From Hofstenia miamia (Eukaryota; Xenacoelomorpha; Acoela), in contig SCFE01000081.1 of the NCBI GenBank assembly GCA_004352715.1, forward strand, positions 357,358 to 421,357: 64,000 nucleotides of DNA, written 5' to 3'. Shown one piece after another: positions 47,187-59,336 of this stretch (within the stretch, counting starts at the first letter, position 1; each line of letters opens with the position of its first letter). The position numbers and the translations under genes are program-made. Under the pieces are notes generated by a model that saw only the letters and a program-made list of their open reading frames with translations, was not told the origin of the DNA and searched no databases.

Positions 47187-47885
47187 TTAAAACATTCATT
47201 AGATTGCTTAAGGTTAAGGAAAATGAAAATCAGAAATGATCATGCGCACTCCTCTTAGACGCAGATATTGAAAATCACCTGAAAATGACATTGAAAAGTC
47301 AATGTTTTCGAATCCAACCGTAATACATAAATTTAAGGTCTTGGATTTTTTCAACAACGTGTGACTCTATTCGAGTCCAGTTTTAGTATCAACGATTTAT
47401 CTCTACTTCTTATTAATCGAATGATGCACATTCATTTCGACTTTTTAAATTTTCAGCTTTCAAAAACCTAACCCACAAATTTTTAGGAGCGATATCTCAT
47501 TTCATAACGAAACTCGATATGTGTCTTCAAGCTCCATGTAGTTATAACTTTAAACTGTCCTTTTAATGACAAACCGTTTTGCCATTATTTAATCAATTGC
47601 CACAAAGCGTATTAGGAAATATGGAAATTGTGGGAGTTTCACATTTCTATTGACGAACCTGCTTCCATGTAATGGTGAAATTTTATGCTAAAGTGTATTG
47701 CTTTGCCTGAAACGCTTGAAGAGGTTTACTATTTTTTAATGCAAATTCAATTTATTTTAGAAAAGCTTTAAATTCTCTCCATAACTAATGACAATTGAAT
47801 GCACCGTGGGCAAGTCAGCGGTCACGGCGCCTAAATGAGTAGGCAACCAGACGCGGTTTTAGAATGTTAATTTAGAGGATACACC

Positions 47886-48263
47886 ATGCTATCAATGAGT
47901 GTCTTCAGATTTGAAATATCTCAATTAGTTCATGAGTTAAAAGCGTTGGATTTTTTACCAAAAAATCATCAAAGATTTAAACTATCCATGGGTATTTTCA
48001 AGTTCATTGTACATTTTCTGTTGCATATTTTCAAGTTGATACATGGCAAGGGGTATTTTTTGTACCCAACAGCAAGACTCTGTGCTTACATGTTTCAAAT
48101 TGATGTCAGGAAAAAATATACAACGCTTTTTTACAATCGCAGACGTGCGCAACAATCACCTAAAGCTTATTCAAGCCACATCTATTTCCGTGCAATGTTT
48201 CATTTGTCTAATTATTTCACTAGAAATAATAGTGTCAGACACACAGTCAGACAGACACATTGA
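47886..48263 (+). CDS. 125-codon open frame, unidentified
   Basis: The longest plus-strand frame in this part, from ATG to TGA. It encodes a hydrophobic segment (IFKFIVHFLLHIFKLIHG) followed by a basic region and a tail coming from a CAGACAGACA-type repeat. That tail is often seen at ends of transposons, so this may be a chance frame over repeat DNA. A second frame overlaps. No family recognised. Confidence 0.2.
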   Translation: MLSMSVFRFEISQLVHELKALDFLPKNHQRFKLSMGIFKFIVHFLLHIFKLIHGKGYFLYPTARLCAYMFQIDVRKKYTTLFYNRRRAQQSPKAYSSHIYFRAMFHLSNYFTRNNSVRHTVRQTH

Positions 48264-49345
48264 CAAACGCGCTTAATTAAGCTACACAATTTTTATGTTT
48301 ATGAATCTATGTAAATATTTATCTCACTTAGTTTCCTGGAAATGAAGAATATTCAAAATTTCATTGTTTTTATAAAATAATTTCGCATCAATTAAGCTAT
48401 TTTGTGGCATTGTTTTTGTTTAATACTGCACGTATACGTCATTTGACAAGCAACATCTGGCTGTTTATTGTGCATGTAGTGTGTTCGTCGTTTGTAAGCA
48501 TGAATTATACAAGATTTTATGCATATGTGAGTGTAATCATTTGCATGTTTTCTCTCTTAATCGCAATTCATTAATACCCGACGTTTTCTTTAAGTATTTA
48601 GGTGTATTTTCACTTTGTTATATTCTATTTTGGCCACGTCCGGCTTGTGATGAACGCATGTGCCACAAGGCCCTCGCCTTTAAGGAATATTGAATTAAAA
48701 AATATTAATAAATATATTTCAAAAGTCAATGAAATCAATTTAACTATTGAATTTCCGCTAAAATGTTAAAGTGAAATTGTGAATTTGGCCTTCTTTTTGA
48801 TAATTGTTATATAATTGAACAATATTCTCAACAATTTAATTGCTTTTAGAATGATAAATTGGACATACGTGTCTCATGTTTTCAGTCTTGGTTGTATTAC
48901 GTGGATGGGTCCCTGCCATCTGATTGAGGCCACCGTAGTGTTATCCGACTCTTATTTTGAGACTAGTCAATCCAGGCCTGCTAATTAAATCAAATATTTT
49001 TTGTCAAAAGTATGTCAACTCGAACGACAGTGCTGCAAACAATGATTATTTCATGCTGCAGACGCTTCATTTGTGTTGAATAGATTGCGGTGTTATGAAA
49101 ATCATTTAATAGATATCTTCATAATTAGTAAGTCGTTTCATCACATTTTATCATGCTGTTCGTAGCGGACAGTAAATAATCTAAAACAAAAGCGCAATGA
49201 AATTTTTGGCAAACGTTTATCTCGTAATTTGAAGTTTTGTTGGGCAATTAGCGCAAAATTGTGATTATTTGAGCCAATTGCAATTTATTGATTGTGAAAT
49301 ATTGTCCTTTTAGACAAAGAGGTGGTACCCCACTGAGCAAATGGT

Positions 49346-49410
49346 ATTCACGTACTTAATGACATTTCATCGTGATGTCATTATCACATATCAATGCTCT
49401 TTACGTGAAT
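49346..49410. repeat. Nested inverted repeat (MITE-like)
   Basis: Outer arms ATTCACGTA/TACGTGAAT (49346-49354, 49402-49410) enclose inner arms AATGACAT/ATGTCATT (49358-49365, 49375-49382). TGAGCAA flanks the left side and its inverse GCTCATT-like sequence is near the right, suggesting the core of a small palindromic MITE. Confidence 0.6.
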
Positions 49411-51097
49411 AATGAGCAAGCATTGCAATTGAATATCTTACATTTCTAGGTTACCTTTGGGTACTTTCAAGCCTGTGCCTTGTCAACTTTTTTATTTACA
49501 GCTATGTATAATCATAAACCTTTCCTTTCATAACATTCAATATGTTATATGAATATGATTCATTATTGCAAATATGCTACTTAATTGCACGGCTCTCTTT
49601 AAATATCTTCACTATGGCGTTAAATTAACATCTTCAATTGGCTGACAGTTTTGAATGCTTGCAATTTGATGTTTTGAACAAAATTCAATGTAAATAATTA
49701 AATTCAAGTTATTCTGCCAACATTTACATTTCAGATGTTAGACAATTATAAGAAAGCCCTACTCTTCGTATATATTTGTATTGCAAATATGTATTTTGCG
49801 ATAAAGTAATTTTCTGTGATAAGTTAGACTTTACTTAACAACATTGAATTCACTTCATTTAGCGGTATGTATAGCAAACATTTCCTACATTCAATTATTG
49901 CTCTTCAAAATTTGAATTTTATATGAATCCTTACTGATTGTCTGCCAAGGGTCCACAAAATTTCCTTAATCCTCCCCTCCCCACTAGACTACTCAAAAAG
50001 TTTTGATTACATTTCCTAAACTTTTATTAAGGTTCATAACTCTTAACCACCAAAAACTTTTTAACTATCTCTTCATTGATGTATGTTCTTTTCAACCCAG
50101 TATATTTTCTTCCTATTTTGCGAAAACTCTAATATTTCTAACTGTTGAAACACATATTTATTTGATTGCAAAAATTACATTTGATGAAGTTACCAAAAAT
50201 GTGATGTTTTCAAAATTCTGAACATTCTACACCGGTACTGGTGACATGAAGAAATTTGTTCAAAGATTAGTTTTAATATCATGATCCACTCCGGAGTTAT
50301 ATAGGTTATAGAGACGTAGAAACCCTCTCTCAGTACCGAGGAGCCCCAAATAGCTCATGCTGAATGGGGTTAAGGAAAGTTCATTCGTGAAAATGCCACT
50401 ATATGTGGTTAGAAACAAACAAGGATTCCCAAATGCATGCAATCATAGTATAGAGTTGCATGTATAAAGAAACAGCAAATGTAATACTAGTGTGTAGTGT
50501 GTTCATATTTTCAAATCTATTCACTCAAATTTTTATCTAAGTGGTCATACTGATCTTGATCTTCAAACATTTACCACCCATGTTGTTAGAAATGGTTATT
50601 TAAGATTTTCCTTAGCAAGGTCAAATGTTGAAATTCATATAGAAAGTAATTCTATAAATAGACGAATACAGGAAGATGCCGAAATTCACCTGATTAACCT
50701 GAATAATGTATACGGTTGGAAATAGAAAACTGTTTTCTTATGATGTCATTATTTTGCACTTGGTGTATTATGTATTCTCATGTTTACGATTTTTCGAATG
50801 CTGTATCAATATCATATATACATATTTGCTTGAGAGAAGAATTTATATTGGTATGACAGAAAAATTTTAAATACTAATTATAAACAGAACGACCGTCAAA
50901 ATGTATTACACGAATAGTTAATTATTTACATATTGCAGTCAGGATAAATAGATATAATCGACAAATTGAACGAAGTCGTTATCAATCATTTAAGTCCCTT
51001 CTCAGCATTGATAATTAAGGTGATGTTAATTTTAGAGATTCAGCAATATTCTCAAAGCTATAGAAATTAAATTCTATTTGTTGTAAGTGTTTTTTAG

Positions 51098-51285
51098 ATG
51101 TTGCTCTGCATCTAAATGTTTTACTGAATTGTCAGGCATATTTCAACCAATAAATACCACACGTGACCAGTTACTATATTTTAGACAAAGCATTTTAGTA
51201 ATCGTTTCGGAATTTAAAACAATTGCAAAAAAAAGGAATTGGAATAATTTGCATCCAGAGTCTATTCATTCCAAAGTGTTCTACT
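51098..51285 (+). CDS. Putative internal exon with consensus donor
   Basis: The acceptor AAGTGTTTTTTAG ends at 51097, and a perfect GTAAGT donor begins at 51286. The phase is 1 at both ends (188 bp, 62 full codons). The peptide begins CCSASKCFTELSGIFQPINT and continues basic and soluble; it has an Asn-linked glycosylation-type NTT. Immediately downstream another frame (VSLQDVSFCGMDMVSRKVRK) is also coding-like. The segment could therefore instead be one frameshifted pseudogene. No family recognised. Confidence 0.45.
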
Positions 51286-51703
51286 GTAAGTTTGCAGGAT
51301 GTTAGCTTTTGTGGTATGGATATGGTATCTAGAAAAGTCCGAAAAATTCACTTTGATGCATATTGCCAAAAGGTTATTCTTTGTTTAACTCCACATATCT
51401 GCAAGTGGCAAAAACTAATTGATTGAAGGCCATCCTTCGGCTTGGATGTTGTTGTAAACTTGTTTGGATAGCTTTGTTGCTCATTTCAGCTATTCCTTCG
51501 CCTTCACGGATTTGGAATTTATTTTACTGAACTAAAGCTTTCATACAGAAAAAGACTTACAATTTTGATTATTGAACAAACTTAAAATTTGTTTTGTTCC
51601 TTAAACAGCTAAATAATTCGTGTTTAAATCAAAATTTCAAATTAGCATGTTTTGTTCGTTTTCAACATGTTTGTTATTTTCATAAATAACCAACATTTCT
51701 TAG

Positions 51704-51705
<2 letters not shown>

Positions 51706-51738
<33 letters not shown>
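51706..51738. repeat. (TA)n microsatellite
   Basis: About 33 bp of TA dinucleotides shortly before an assembly gap. Confidence 0.95.
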
Positions 51739-51741
<3 letters not shown>

Positions 51742-51861
51742 TGCAGAAGGTTAATGGTCATCAATTAGTCTAAGTGTCATTGTGGATTAGCAGTGCATGA
51801 TAGATAGATAAGAATCATTAATGCCGCCTTGTTTTAGCTTGCGAATTTTTTAACGGCGGGG

Positions 51862-52016
51862 NNNNNNNNNNNNNNNNNNNNNNNNNNNNNNNNNNNNNNN
51901 NNNNNNNNNNNNNNNNNNNNNNNNNNNNNNNNNNNNNNNNNNNNNNNNNNNNNNNNNNNNNNNNNNNNNNNNNNNNNNNNNNNNNNNNNNNNNNNNNNNN
52001 NNNNNNNNNNNNNNNN
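51862..52016. other. Assembly gap with duplicated edges
   Basis: 155 N bases. The 30 bp before it (51830-51859) and after it (52017-52046) are identical (TGTTTTAGCTTGCGAATTTT...), which suggests overlapping contig ends that were not merged. Confidence 1.
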
Positions 52017-52172
52017 TGTTTTAGCTTGCGAATTTTTTAACGGCGGCTATCCGCATCGTCCCGTCGGCATCATTTGCTTACCGAATAGTTACCATTCACA
52101 AATCAATTCAATGTAAGAGTGTGGAGGAAAAATTAAATTGAAAAATGCAACTTTATTTTGCGTACTTTCTTT

Positions 52173-53184
52173 GGTCTTTAGCATGCAGTTTGACCTTAAG
52201 TGTCGATCTATCTACTTTGTTTACAGTGTAAATCAATTTAATTTATCGGTATGCGGATGTTTGTGTCGTCGGTTGTGACCCATCTCTAATATGTGTTCAA
52301 CGCGTGTAAGTCATTATTCCATTTTAAGAAATTTTTATTTACTTTCGCTAGTTGTTTATTTTCTTGGTATTCCATTTTCATAGTGCATCGTACATTGTGC
52401 TAAAATATTTCTTCATCATCAACAATTCCTCTTATTTCTTGATTGATTTAATCAATGACAAATCGCATTGCAGATGAAAATATTGTAATATAGGCAATAT
52501 GTAATCAATGCGAAATACTGTATTAGATATTGTAAATTTTTAAATATTTTGGAAAGTGAAGAACAATGTCTATTACTAAAACATTTAAAATTCGTGTGAG
52601 TTTATTTGCGATTTTACGTTTTTAGAATGTAGTATTTGTTATTTTGAAAAGTTCTTAAAACTTCTTGTTAGATAGTCATACTCTTCTATAGATCCTTTGA
52701 TTAATATTACTCATTTACCTAGTTTCTCCTTTATAATGTATGTAATCAAATCGATGGTTTGAAACTCGCTAGTGTTATTGCTATCAATCTTATAGATAGT
52801 CTTTTTGATCCGTTTGGTTTTTACATTTGACATATTTTGAAAAAGACATTATCTTGGCATTAACATAAATCTATTAATAGTAGTTAGCTTGTAATTGAGT
52901 TTATAACAAGCTAATTCAAAAACCAAGTGCGATAATTTATCGTTGTTATCGTTGAATCAACATCATCACTGCTTTTGGAGTGCTCTTCTAAAGATAATTT
53001 CAGTTTGAACTAAATCAATTTTTTCATTTTAAGACAGTTTGCACAATTGATTTACATTTGTTGTTTTGTAAGTCAAATTGACATTCATTAGCATTTTTCA
53101 TTGAAACCCAAAGCACAATTTTGCTTGTAGGACATCAAAATGTTTAATATTGTTATAAGCAACCCAAATTCTCTCAAACTTCAC
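52173..53184 (+). repeat. 1-kb direct duplication, copy 1
   Basis: Begins GGTCTTTAGCATGCAG and ends CTCAAACTTCAC before a TA run. Nearly identical to 53207-54122. No coding frame supported inside. Confidence 0.92.
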
Positions 53185-53206
53185 TAATATATATATATAT
53201 ATATAN

Positions 53207-54122
53207 GGTCTTTAGCATGCAGTTTGACCTTAAGTGTCGATCTATCTACTTTGTTTACAGTGTAAATCAATTTAATTTATCGGTATGCGGATGTTTGTGT
53301 CGTCGGTTGTGACCCATCTCTAATATGTGTTCAACGCGTGTAAGTCATTATTCCATTTTAAGAAATTTTTATTTACTTTCGCTAGTTGTTTATTTTCTTG
53401 GTATTCCATTTTCATAGTGCATCGTACATTGTGCTAAAATATTTCTTCATCATCAACAATTCCTCTTATTTCTTGATTGATTTAATCAATGACAAATCGC
53501 ATTGCAGATGAAAATATTGTAATATAGGCAATATGTAATCAATGCGAAATACTGTATTAGATATTGTAAATTTTTAAATATTTTGGAAAGTGAAGAACAA
53601 TGTCTATTACTAAAACATTTAAAATTCGTGTGAGTTTATTTGCGATTTTACGTTTTTAGAATGTAGTATTTGTTATTTTGAAAAGTTCTTAAAACTTCTT
53701 GTTAGATAGTCATACTCTTCTATAGATCCTTTGATTAATAACAGACGCCGTTTGGTTTTTACATTTGACATATTTTTAAAAAGACATTATCTTGGCATTA
53801 ACATAAATCTATTAATAGTAGTTAGCTTGTAATTGAGTTTATAACAAGCTAATTCAAAAACCAAGTGCGATAATTTATCGTTGTTATCGTTGAATCAACA
53901 TCATCACTGCTTTTGGAGTGCTCTTCTAAAGATAATTTCAGTTTGAACTAAATCAATTTTTTCATTTTAAGACAGTTTGCACAATTGATTTACATTTGTT
54001 GTTTTGTAAGTCAAATTGACATTCATTAGCATTTTTCATTGAAACCCAAAGCACAATTTTGCTTGTAGGACATCAAAATGTTTAATATTGTTATAAGCAA
54101 CCCAAATTCTCTCAAACTTCAC
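53207..54122 (+). repeat. 1-kb direct duplication, copy 2
   Basis: Second copy, offset 1034 bp. Apart from a replaced segment of about 95 bp near 53740, it is almost unchanged. The junction is a (TA)n tract and a single N (53206), so this may be two alleles placed in tandem by the assembler rather than a genomic duplication. Confidence 0.92.
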
Positions 54123-54146
54123 ATATATATATATATATATATATAT
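54122..54146. repeat. (TA)n microsatellite
   Basis: About 25 bp of TA dinucleotides at the end of duplication copy 2. Confidence 0.95.
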
Positions 54147-54806
54147 GTCAATTCACTTTTAATGCTAAAACTGTAATGTGCATATTGAAACGCAATATTG
54201 AGCCTATAATGACTAAAGATATCCAGTATATTAAAAATTTTCGTTAGTCTTTGTTTTTAAAGAACACTTGAAGTATATTTGTTTGAAAACGTAAAATTGA
54301 ATAAAATTGTGAAAGTTCGGTTGCTTCTCATCTTAGTTTCACAGTAGGGCTTTGTATACAAGATAGTTTTACTACTGTTACAGCCGTCCCATTAAAGCTC
54401 TAAACCGTACCCACCCAATATCCATAATTAGTATTCTCAAACTCGAGCATAATTATGATTCAAGTTTTAATGTTCAAATGTTTTCTGCTACTTGAAGAAA
54501 ATATAACATTAGGTTTGCAACTATTAATGCAGTTTAAAATATAGAATATGCATTAGATAATGTACTTTAATATTTAAGTAACCCTTTTTGTACTTCACAT
54601 TAATTAGTTATTTTTGTATTGACGAAAATATATAACAGGTAAGAATTTAATTCAATTTTCCTCAATGAGTAAAGAGCACATTTAAATGTTATATTTGGAG
54701 ACGTTCAAGAACAAAGTAATACAACAATAGCATATCCTTTCAAATCTTATTTATGCATTTAAAGATAATTGTACTAATTTTATGACGTGGTCTTTCTGCA
54801 TTTTAG

Positions 54807-54970
54807 TTTTTACCCATACCAGCAAAAACAATTTTAAACCCCGTCCTATTTTTTCTTATGCTAAAGGATATTGTTTGATAGCTTGCGGCTTATTTATAGT
54901 GATAAATATTTGTTTCCAGAAAAAAATCGTTTTCGCTAACCATTCCAAATCTATAACGTCTTTTGAGTAA
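54807..54970 (+). CDS. Putative terminal exon with membrane-like segment
   Basis: A strong acceptor (GTCTTTCTGCATTTTAG, ending at 54806) opens 53 codons to TAA. The peptide has a basic start (THTSKNNFKPRPIFSYAKGY), a hydrophobic stretch (LIACGLFIVINICF) and a polar end. It could be a single membrane span near a C-terminus. No AATAAA nearby. No family recognised. Confidence 0.35.
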
Positions 54971-55186
54971 TATGACCGTGTTTTTCGAAAATTCAATTAG
55001 AATCTCAACATCCGTACATGCACTTTCATTTTAAGTAAGCTTCAACAATTCTTATCGCAGGAAGGTAAGTGCTTTTTCAGTCAATCCCAATTTCGAATAT
55101 GCCTTTTAAAATAGTCTTCCTGTTTGAATTCTAGTTGACTGAATGTTGACGCTGTTTATAAGTGATTTAGTATGTTTGTCAATATT

Positions 55187-55395
55187 TCATGATGAATACA
55201 TTTTTTCATCAATTATCGGTGTATAATTCAAAATAAAATAAAGTAGATTTGAGTATGATTCAACTCGATTCCTATGGCTTGAGGTCTGAAACCCATTTAC
55301 TTCATTAATGCTAACTAAGATCATATCACCTGTTTTAACATTCGCCATAGAGAATGGGTTGTTCCACACAATATGAAATAGGATCAGTGCAAATT
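55187..55395 (-). CDS. Putative exon, 69-codon frame
   Basis: A possible acceptor (GGACTATAG, ending at 55396) opens a frame FALILFHIVWNNPFSMANVK, then TGDMILVSINEVNGFQTSSH, to TGA at 55187. Mixed composition with a short hydrophobic start looks coding. The acceptor lacks a good pyrimidine tract and no AATAAA follows. No family recognised. Confidence 0.35.
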
Positions 55396-55399
55396 CTAT

Positions 55400-57876
55400 A
55401 GTCCAGCTTTTGTATTCTTAAACCTTCTCTGAACTTGACCCTCATATCTTCGGTTTCATTACTTTAAAGGACAAATTCAAAGTTTTTGTTTGTCTTTAAT
55501 TTTGTCATTACTGCTATTTAAGTCAGCCAATAGTAATGCTTCATTTCCCTGATGCTTTTAATGTCAACTTTGAGATAGATAAATTTGTTTTCCTCATTTT
55601 CTGTTTAACCTAGAAATATTTTAATGTTGTTAAAAATTGTTTACTTTGAAGGTCGGATTTCTTGTCTTTATGAATAACCGAATGAAGCGTGAATTACTTT
55701 TGTTTAAAATGTACGTCTCTTCTTACAAAGTAAAGCACGTTTAAAATTAATTAAAGACTTTTAATTGGTTTTTTGTGCTAATAATATTCAGTTTCAGCTC
55801 TCTCATTGAAACTCATCTACTAGTGATTGTTTTATTTCTTTATCTGACAACTAGTTTTCGTTTCTGCTCCATTCATTTACCTGCTCCACGGCGCAATATA
55901 AAGCTGCTAATGATTGTGCTCCATTTGAGTAAAAGTCAACATACAAAAAATCCAGATTTTTATTGGGAACAATTTTATAAACACAATATCATGTTATCTT
56001 TTCTGTTTTTAATATTTGATTAATTCGCGTGATACAATATCATGTTATCTTTTCTGTTTTTAATATTTGATTAATTCGCGCGATAATATAGAGTGGTTCT
56101 GGAAATTCATTAAACGTATTTTTGGTCGGGAAAAATTTTCAATTGTACATGGTATGACTTCTTAAATTTTTAACGTTAGAAAGAAAATTTACTAAATTTT
56201 ATAAGAACATTGATAATGAAAATGGGTAAGAATGAGAACAATTTGAGCCTCAACGAAGCATAGAAATTCCAATTTGAAAAAACTTTTCCTGGTTCCTTTT
56301 CATTCGGGTATATACAATAATGAACACTATATTGAGTAGAAAGATATGAATTTGGCTTTACAAACTTGTTTATATTAGTTTGAAATTGTAGCTTCGTTCT
56401 TAATAATTTCCATATTTTGATGCTTTTATTTGTTTTTTAGTACCAATTCATTCTTTTTGTTATGATTTAGAGTGCATAAAAGTTTAGGTTCCATATAAAA
56501 TTTAAAAAACTTTTTAGGAACTTTGAAGTTGCTAATTTGATGAATATCAATGTCCAAATTCGTCTTTACTGCCGGTTTATGTATTCTAGTAGTTTCCGGT
56601 ATAGCATAATATTTTTGAGTTTTAATTGAGCACTTTTAAATTCAAATGCAATCGCCAGCTAAGGTCATATTTTAAATGCAAAATTTGGATTGACAGAGTC
56701 GTTATTGATAAACACTAGTTCTCAGTTTGCGTTTAGTTTAGAGAAAGGCACCTTCTTGCACGGTTCATTACAATTGAACAAGAGCGTTAACGTTGTTAAT
56801 ATTTCTTTACTCTAATGATGGCTCCTTGGCAAGAGAAGATTGTTTTTTTAAATTTTTTTAAATTTGGTTTTTACTAGGAACTGGTTCCTTGAAGATCGAA
56901 TCCTCAAAAACCATTGAGTTTTTCTCTGAAATTCTTCTATTTATTTACGCTATATTTCCATTTTTCAAGTTTAAGTTTTTGATTCATATTTTAGTTCATA
57001 TTATAATTCATGCTTGCATTAAGTTTTTGTATTTGAGTTTTCAACTCCATTTCTAAGAAAATCTATACCCGTTTTAAAACATGTTTTTTAAAACATTTAA
57101 ACCAAGATACCCCCATAAGAAGGATTTTTTCTTCAAGACTTCTCCTTGCAATGCAATTTCATTTTTATTATAAGCGGTCATTCTGTGTTCTTTGACATTG
57201 AATTCATTGTATGTTTAAATGTTTACAACCAGAGGTGCACTTTTATTTATTCGTCCTACATTGTAGTGTTTGACGTATAAGTCTATTTTTTCCTCAATAA
57301 TTTGTTTTGTGAAATCATAAAGTGATATTTTATGAAAATCATTTGAAATCCATTGAATATCCAAGTTGAAAAGTTTGTTTCTTTTGCAAAATATTAGTGT
57401 AGCAAAAGACGTGTAATGCTTTTTATTTTAGTTTAAAACAAATATTTGAAATCTCTACCAAAATACATTTTTCGGATACTTTAGGCCTCTTGATTATTTA
57501 ATTTTTTTATTTAATCATATCGTTGAACTAAAATATGTTATCTGATTTTGTATTCATGCTGAATCAAGTTTTCGACCCCAGTTTTCGTGGAGGCCAAAAA
57601 GAAACATTTGGCATTTATCTGATGCCCAAACAAATGAGTTAGACATAATATAACAAATAGACAGCTGGATAATTGTATTGATTTTATGTATGTGTCTTAT
57701 GCATTATTTATGCAAACTTAGTACTGTTACAATTACTGCAAATTAAGTGTTGTGCGTATTTTGAAGTAGCAGCCACCTTCATAAGTTTTGATAGAATTTT
57801 AAGAATGAGGTAATGGTAAATTAATTATTTGAAAATAAATACGCTCATTAAATGTACATGGTCAATGTCATGCCAT
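55400..57876. other. No supported gene
   Basis: Contains a 51-bp tandem duplication (listed) and a GTTTTAAAAC-rich fragment at 57065-57105 that resembles the hAT-type family at 41107 and 57877. An 82-codon plus-strand frame at 55775-56023 has no splice support. Confidence 0.4.
55983..56084. repeat. 51-bp tandem duplication
   Basis: Two adjacent units starting ACAATATCATGTTATC and ending TTAATTCGCG; they differ at one or two positions near the end. Confidence 0.92.
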
Positions 57877-58234
57877 CAGGGTTGACATGTTTATAACCGG
57901 ATCTTTTCAAAACATGTTTTAAACTTTAAACAATTTTTTTGCAATGTTTTTTTAAATGTTTTTTTCAAGTTTATATAGAACTTAATGGAAAATAATTTTT
58001 TGATTTCGTCCAATCGTATTTTTATAACCGATGTTCTACGTGCATTAAATGAAAAATGTATATTGATAAGTGTATCATAATTCAATGTGTGCAACTATAT
58101 GTGTTTTCAGAATTAAATTTTATTACCTTGAGGTGAGCCTGTCTAAGAGCAAAAATACATTGTTTTAAACGTTTAAGCCGTCTTAAAAGTATAAAACGTT
58201 TTTTTGTAAAAAATAGACTTTTTTGTTAACCCGT
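57877..58234. mobile_element. hAT-type MITE with GTTTTAAA repeats
   Basis: 358 bp starting CAGGGTTGAC and ending GTTAACCCGT, with GTTTTAAAC-type motifs near both ends. Flanks CATGCCAT (57869-57876) and CATGTCAT (58235-58242) match at 7 of 8 positions, as expected for a hAT target duplication. Same family as 41107-41530. No coding capacity. Confidence 0.7.
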
Positions 58235-58242
58235 CATGTCAT

Positions 58243-59260
58243 CTCACTTCAGAAGTTCAATTTTGAAGGTAAATTAAAAGTCCTTTAAGATTTGAGTCAA
58301 TGAATGTGGTAGGAATTTTGTGAAATCACAAGATAAAGTTTTATTTCTTGAATTGAATCTGACTCTAAATAGGATCTTATTCGAATCCAAGATTAGAAAA
58401 TTAGAACTGAAAAATCCTAATACCATTATTTTTTAGAAAATTAACCTCTAAAAAAATAATATACTATTTAAAAAATATTGGATCCAGAAGTTTACTGGGA
58501 TTATTATTAAATTTTACTCAATTCCTCCTCGAGGTGAACAACACCTCCATTCGCAGCTCTTATCCAATCTACCAATTGGACCAAGTGCTTAAAATCGTAG
58601 GCAGTGTTGTTAGTTTTTATTGAAAAAACGTGCATATTAATAGGAATAATTCAAGTTTTCAAACTGTCCATATTATGTTAAATGTAAATAGCAATTTTCT
58701 CATATACACAATGTTTGTATTCTGTTTAGTTTTGAACTTCACAATATTTAACATTTACCGAGCTTTAATCAACGAAATTAACATCTTTGAAGTTTATTAC
58801 ATGGTCATCATTTTTAATTACTTGAAATATTCTTAGAGTAAAGAATTTCTTTTAAATGTGAACTTTTAGTGATTTTTTCACCATTACTGCTTGCTTTTCT
58901 GAATCAAGTTTACATTGAGTCAGAAGACGCACCAAAAAGTTCATTACTTGTTTTGAACCGTTTGCCAAAACGATTTGCTCTAATTACAATTCATTTCTGT
59001 AATATATGTAGGCTATGATCTTTTCAAATTTCTTCTTCTAATATACTACATCCAATATCGAATAATTCCTAGAGTTTTGTTTTCACTCGGGGGAACAATT
59101 GAAGCATCGAGAAAACAATGTAATGGAATTATTCATACTCAAAACTTCTATTTTTAATCGGACACATGCAAACTTGCAAACTCGTTAAGTATTTTCGTTT
59201 GCAACTATATTTTCGCAGTATAGTGATAATCATTTTTGTTTTTGGCGGTATTTGTAATAT
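58243..59260. other. No supported gene
   Basis: AT-rich. A 68-codon frame at 58630-58836 lacks supporting signals. Confidence 0.4.
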
Positions 59261-59267
59261 TTTATAG

Positions 59268-59336
59268 TACTTAAACATGTTTTAACATGCATGTTAAGAT
59301 CACATTTCAACTATTTGAATTTACGTTTTCACTCAA
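59268..59336 (+). CDS. Putative small internal exon
   Basis: The acceptor GTAATATTTTATAG ends at 59267 and a consensus GTAAGT donor begins at 59337. The 22 full codons (LKHVLTCMLRSHFNYLNLRF) are open; the lengths give phase 2 at the start and phase 1 at the end. No family recognised. It could belong to the same plus-strand gene as 51098-51285 or 60292-60496, but nothing ties them beyond strand. Confidence 0.33.

Larger units (their letters stand above)
47190..51090. other. Mostly without supported genes
   Basis: Contains a 125-codon frame (47886-48263) and a nested inverted repeat (49346-49410), both listed. GC-richer patches near 47800 and 48900 look like old repeats but were not identified. 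Confidence 0.4.

Noticed and set aside
47790-47860. GC-rich patch considered as a tRNA or tRNA-derived SINE
   Set aside because: No consistent A and B boxes or cloverleaf could be drawn.
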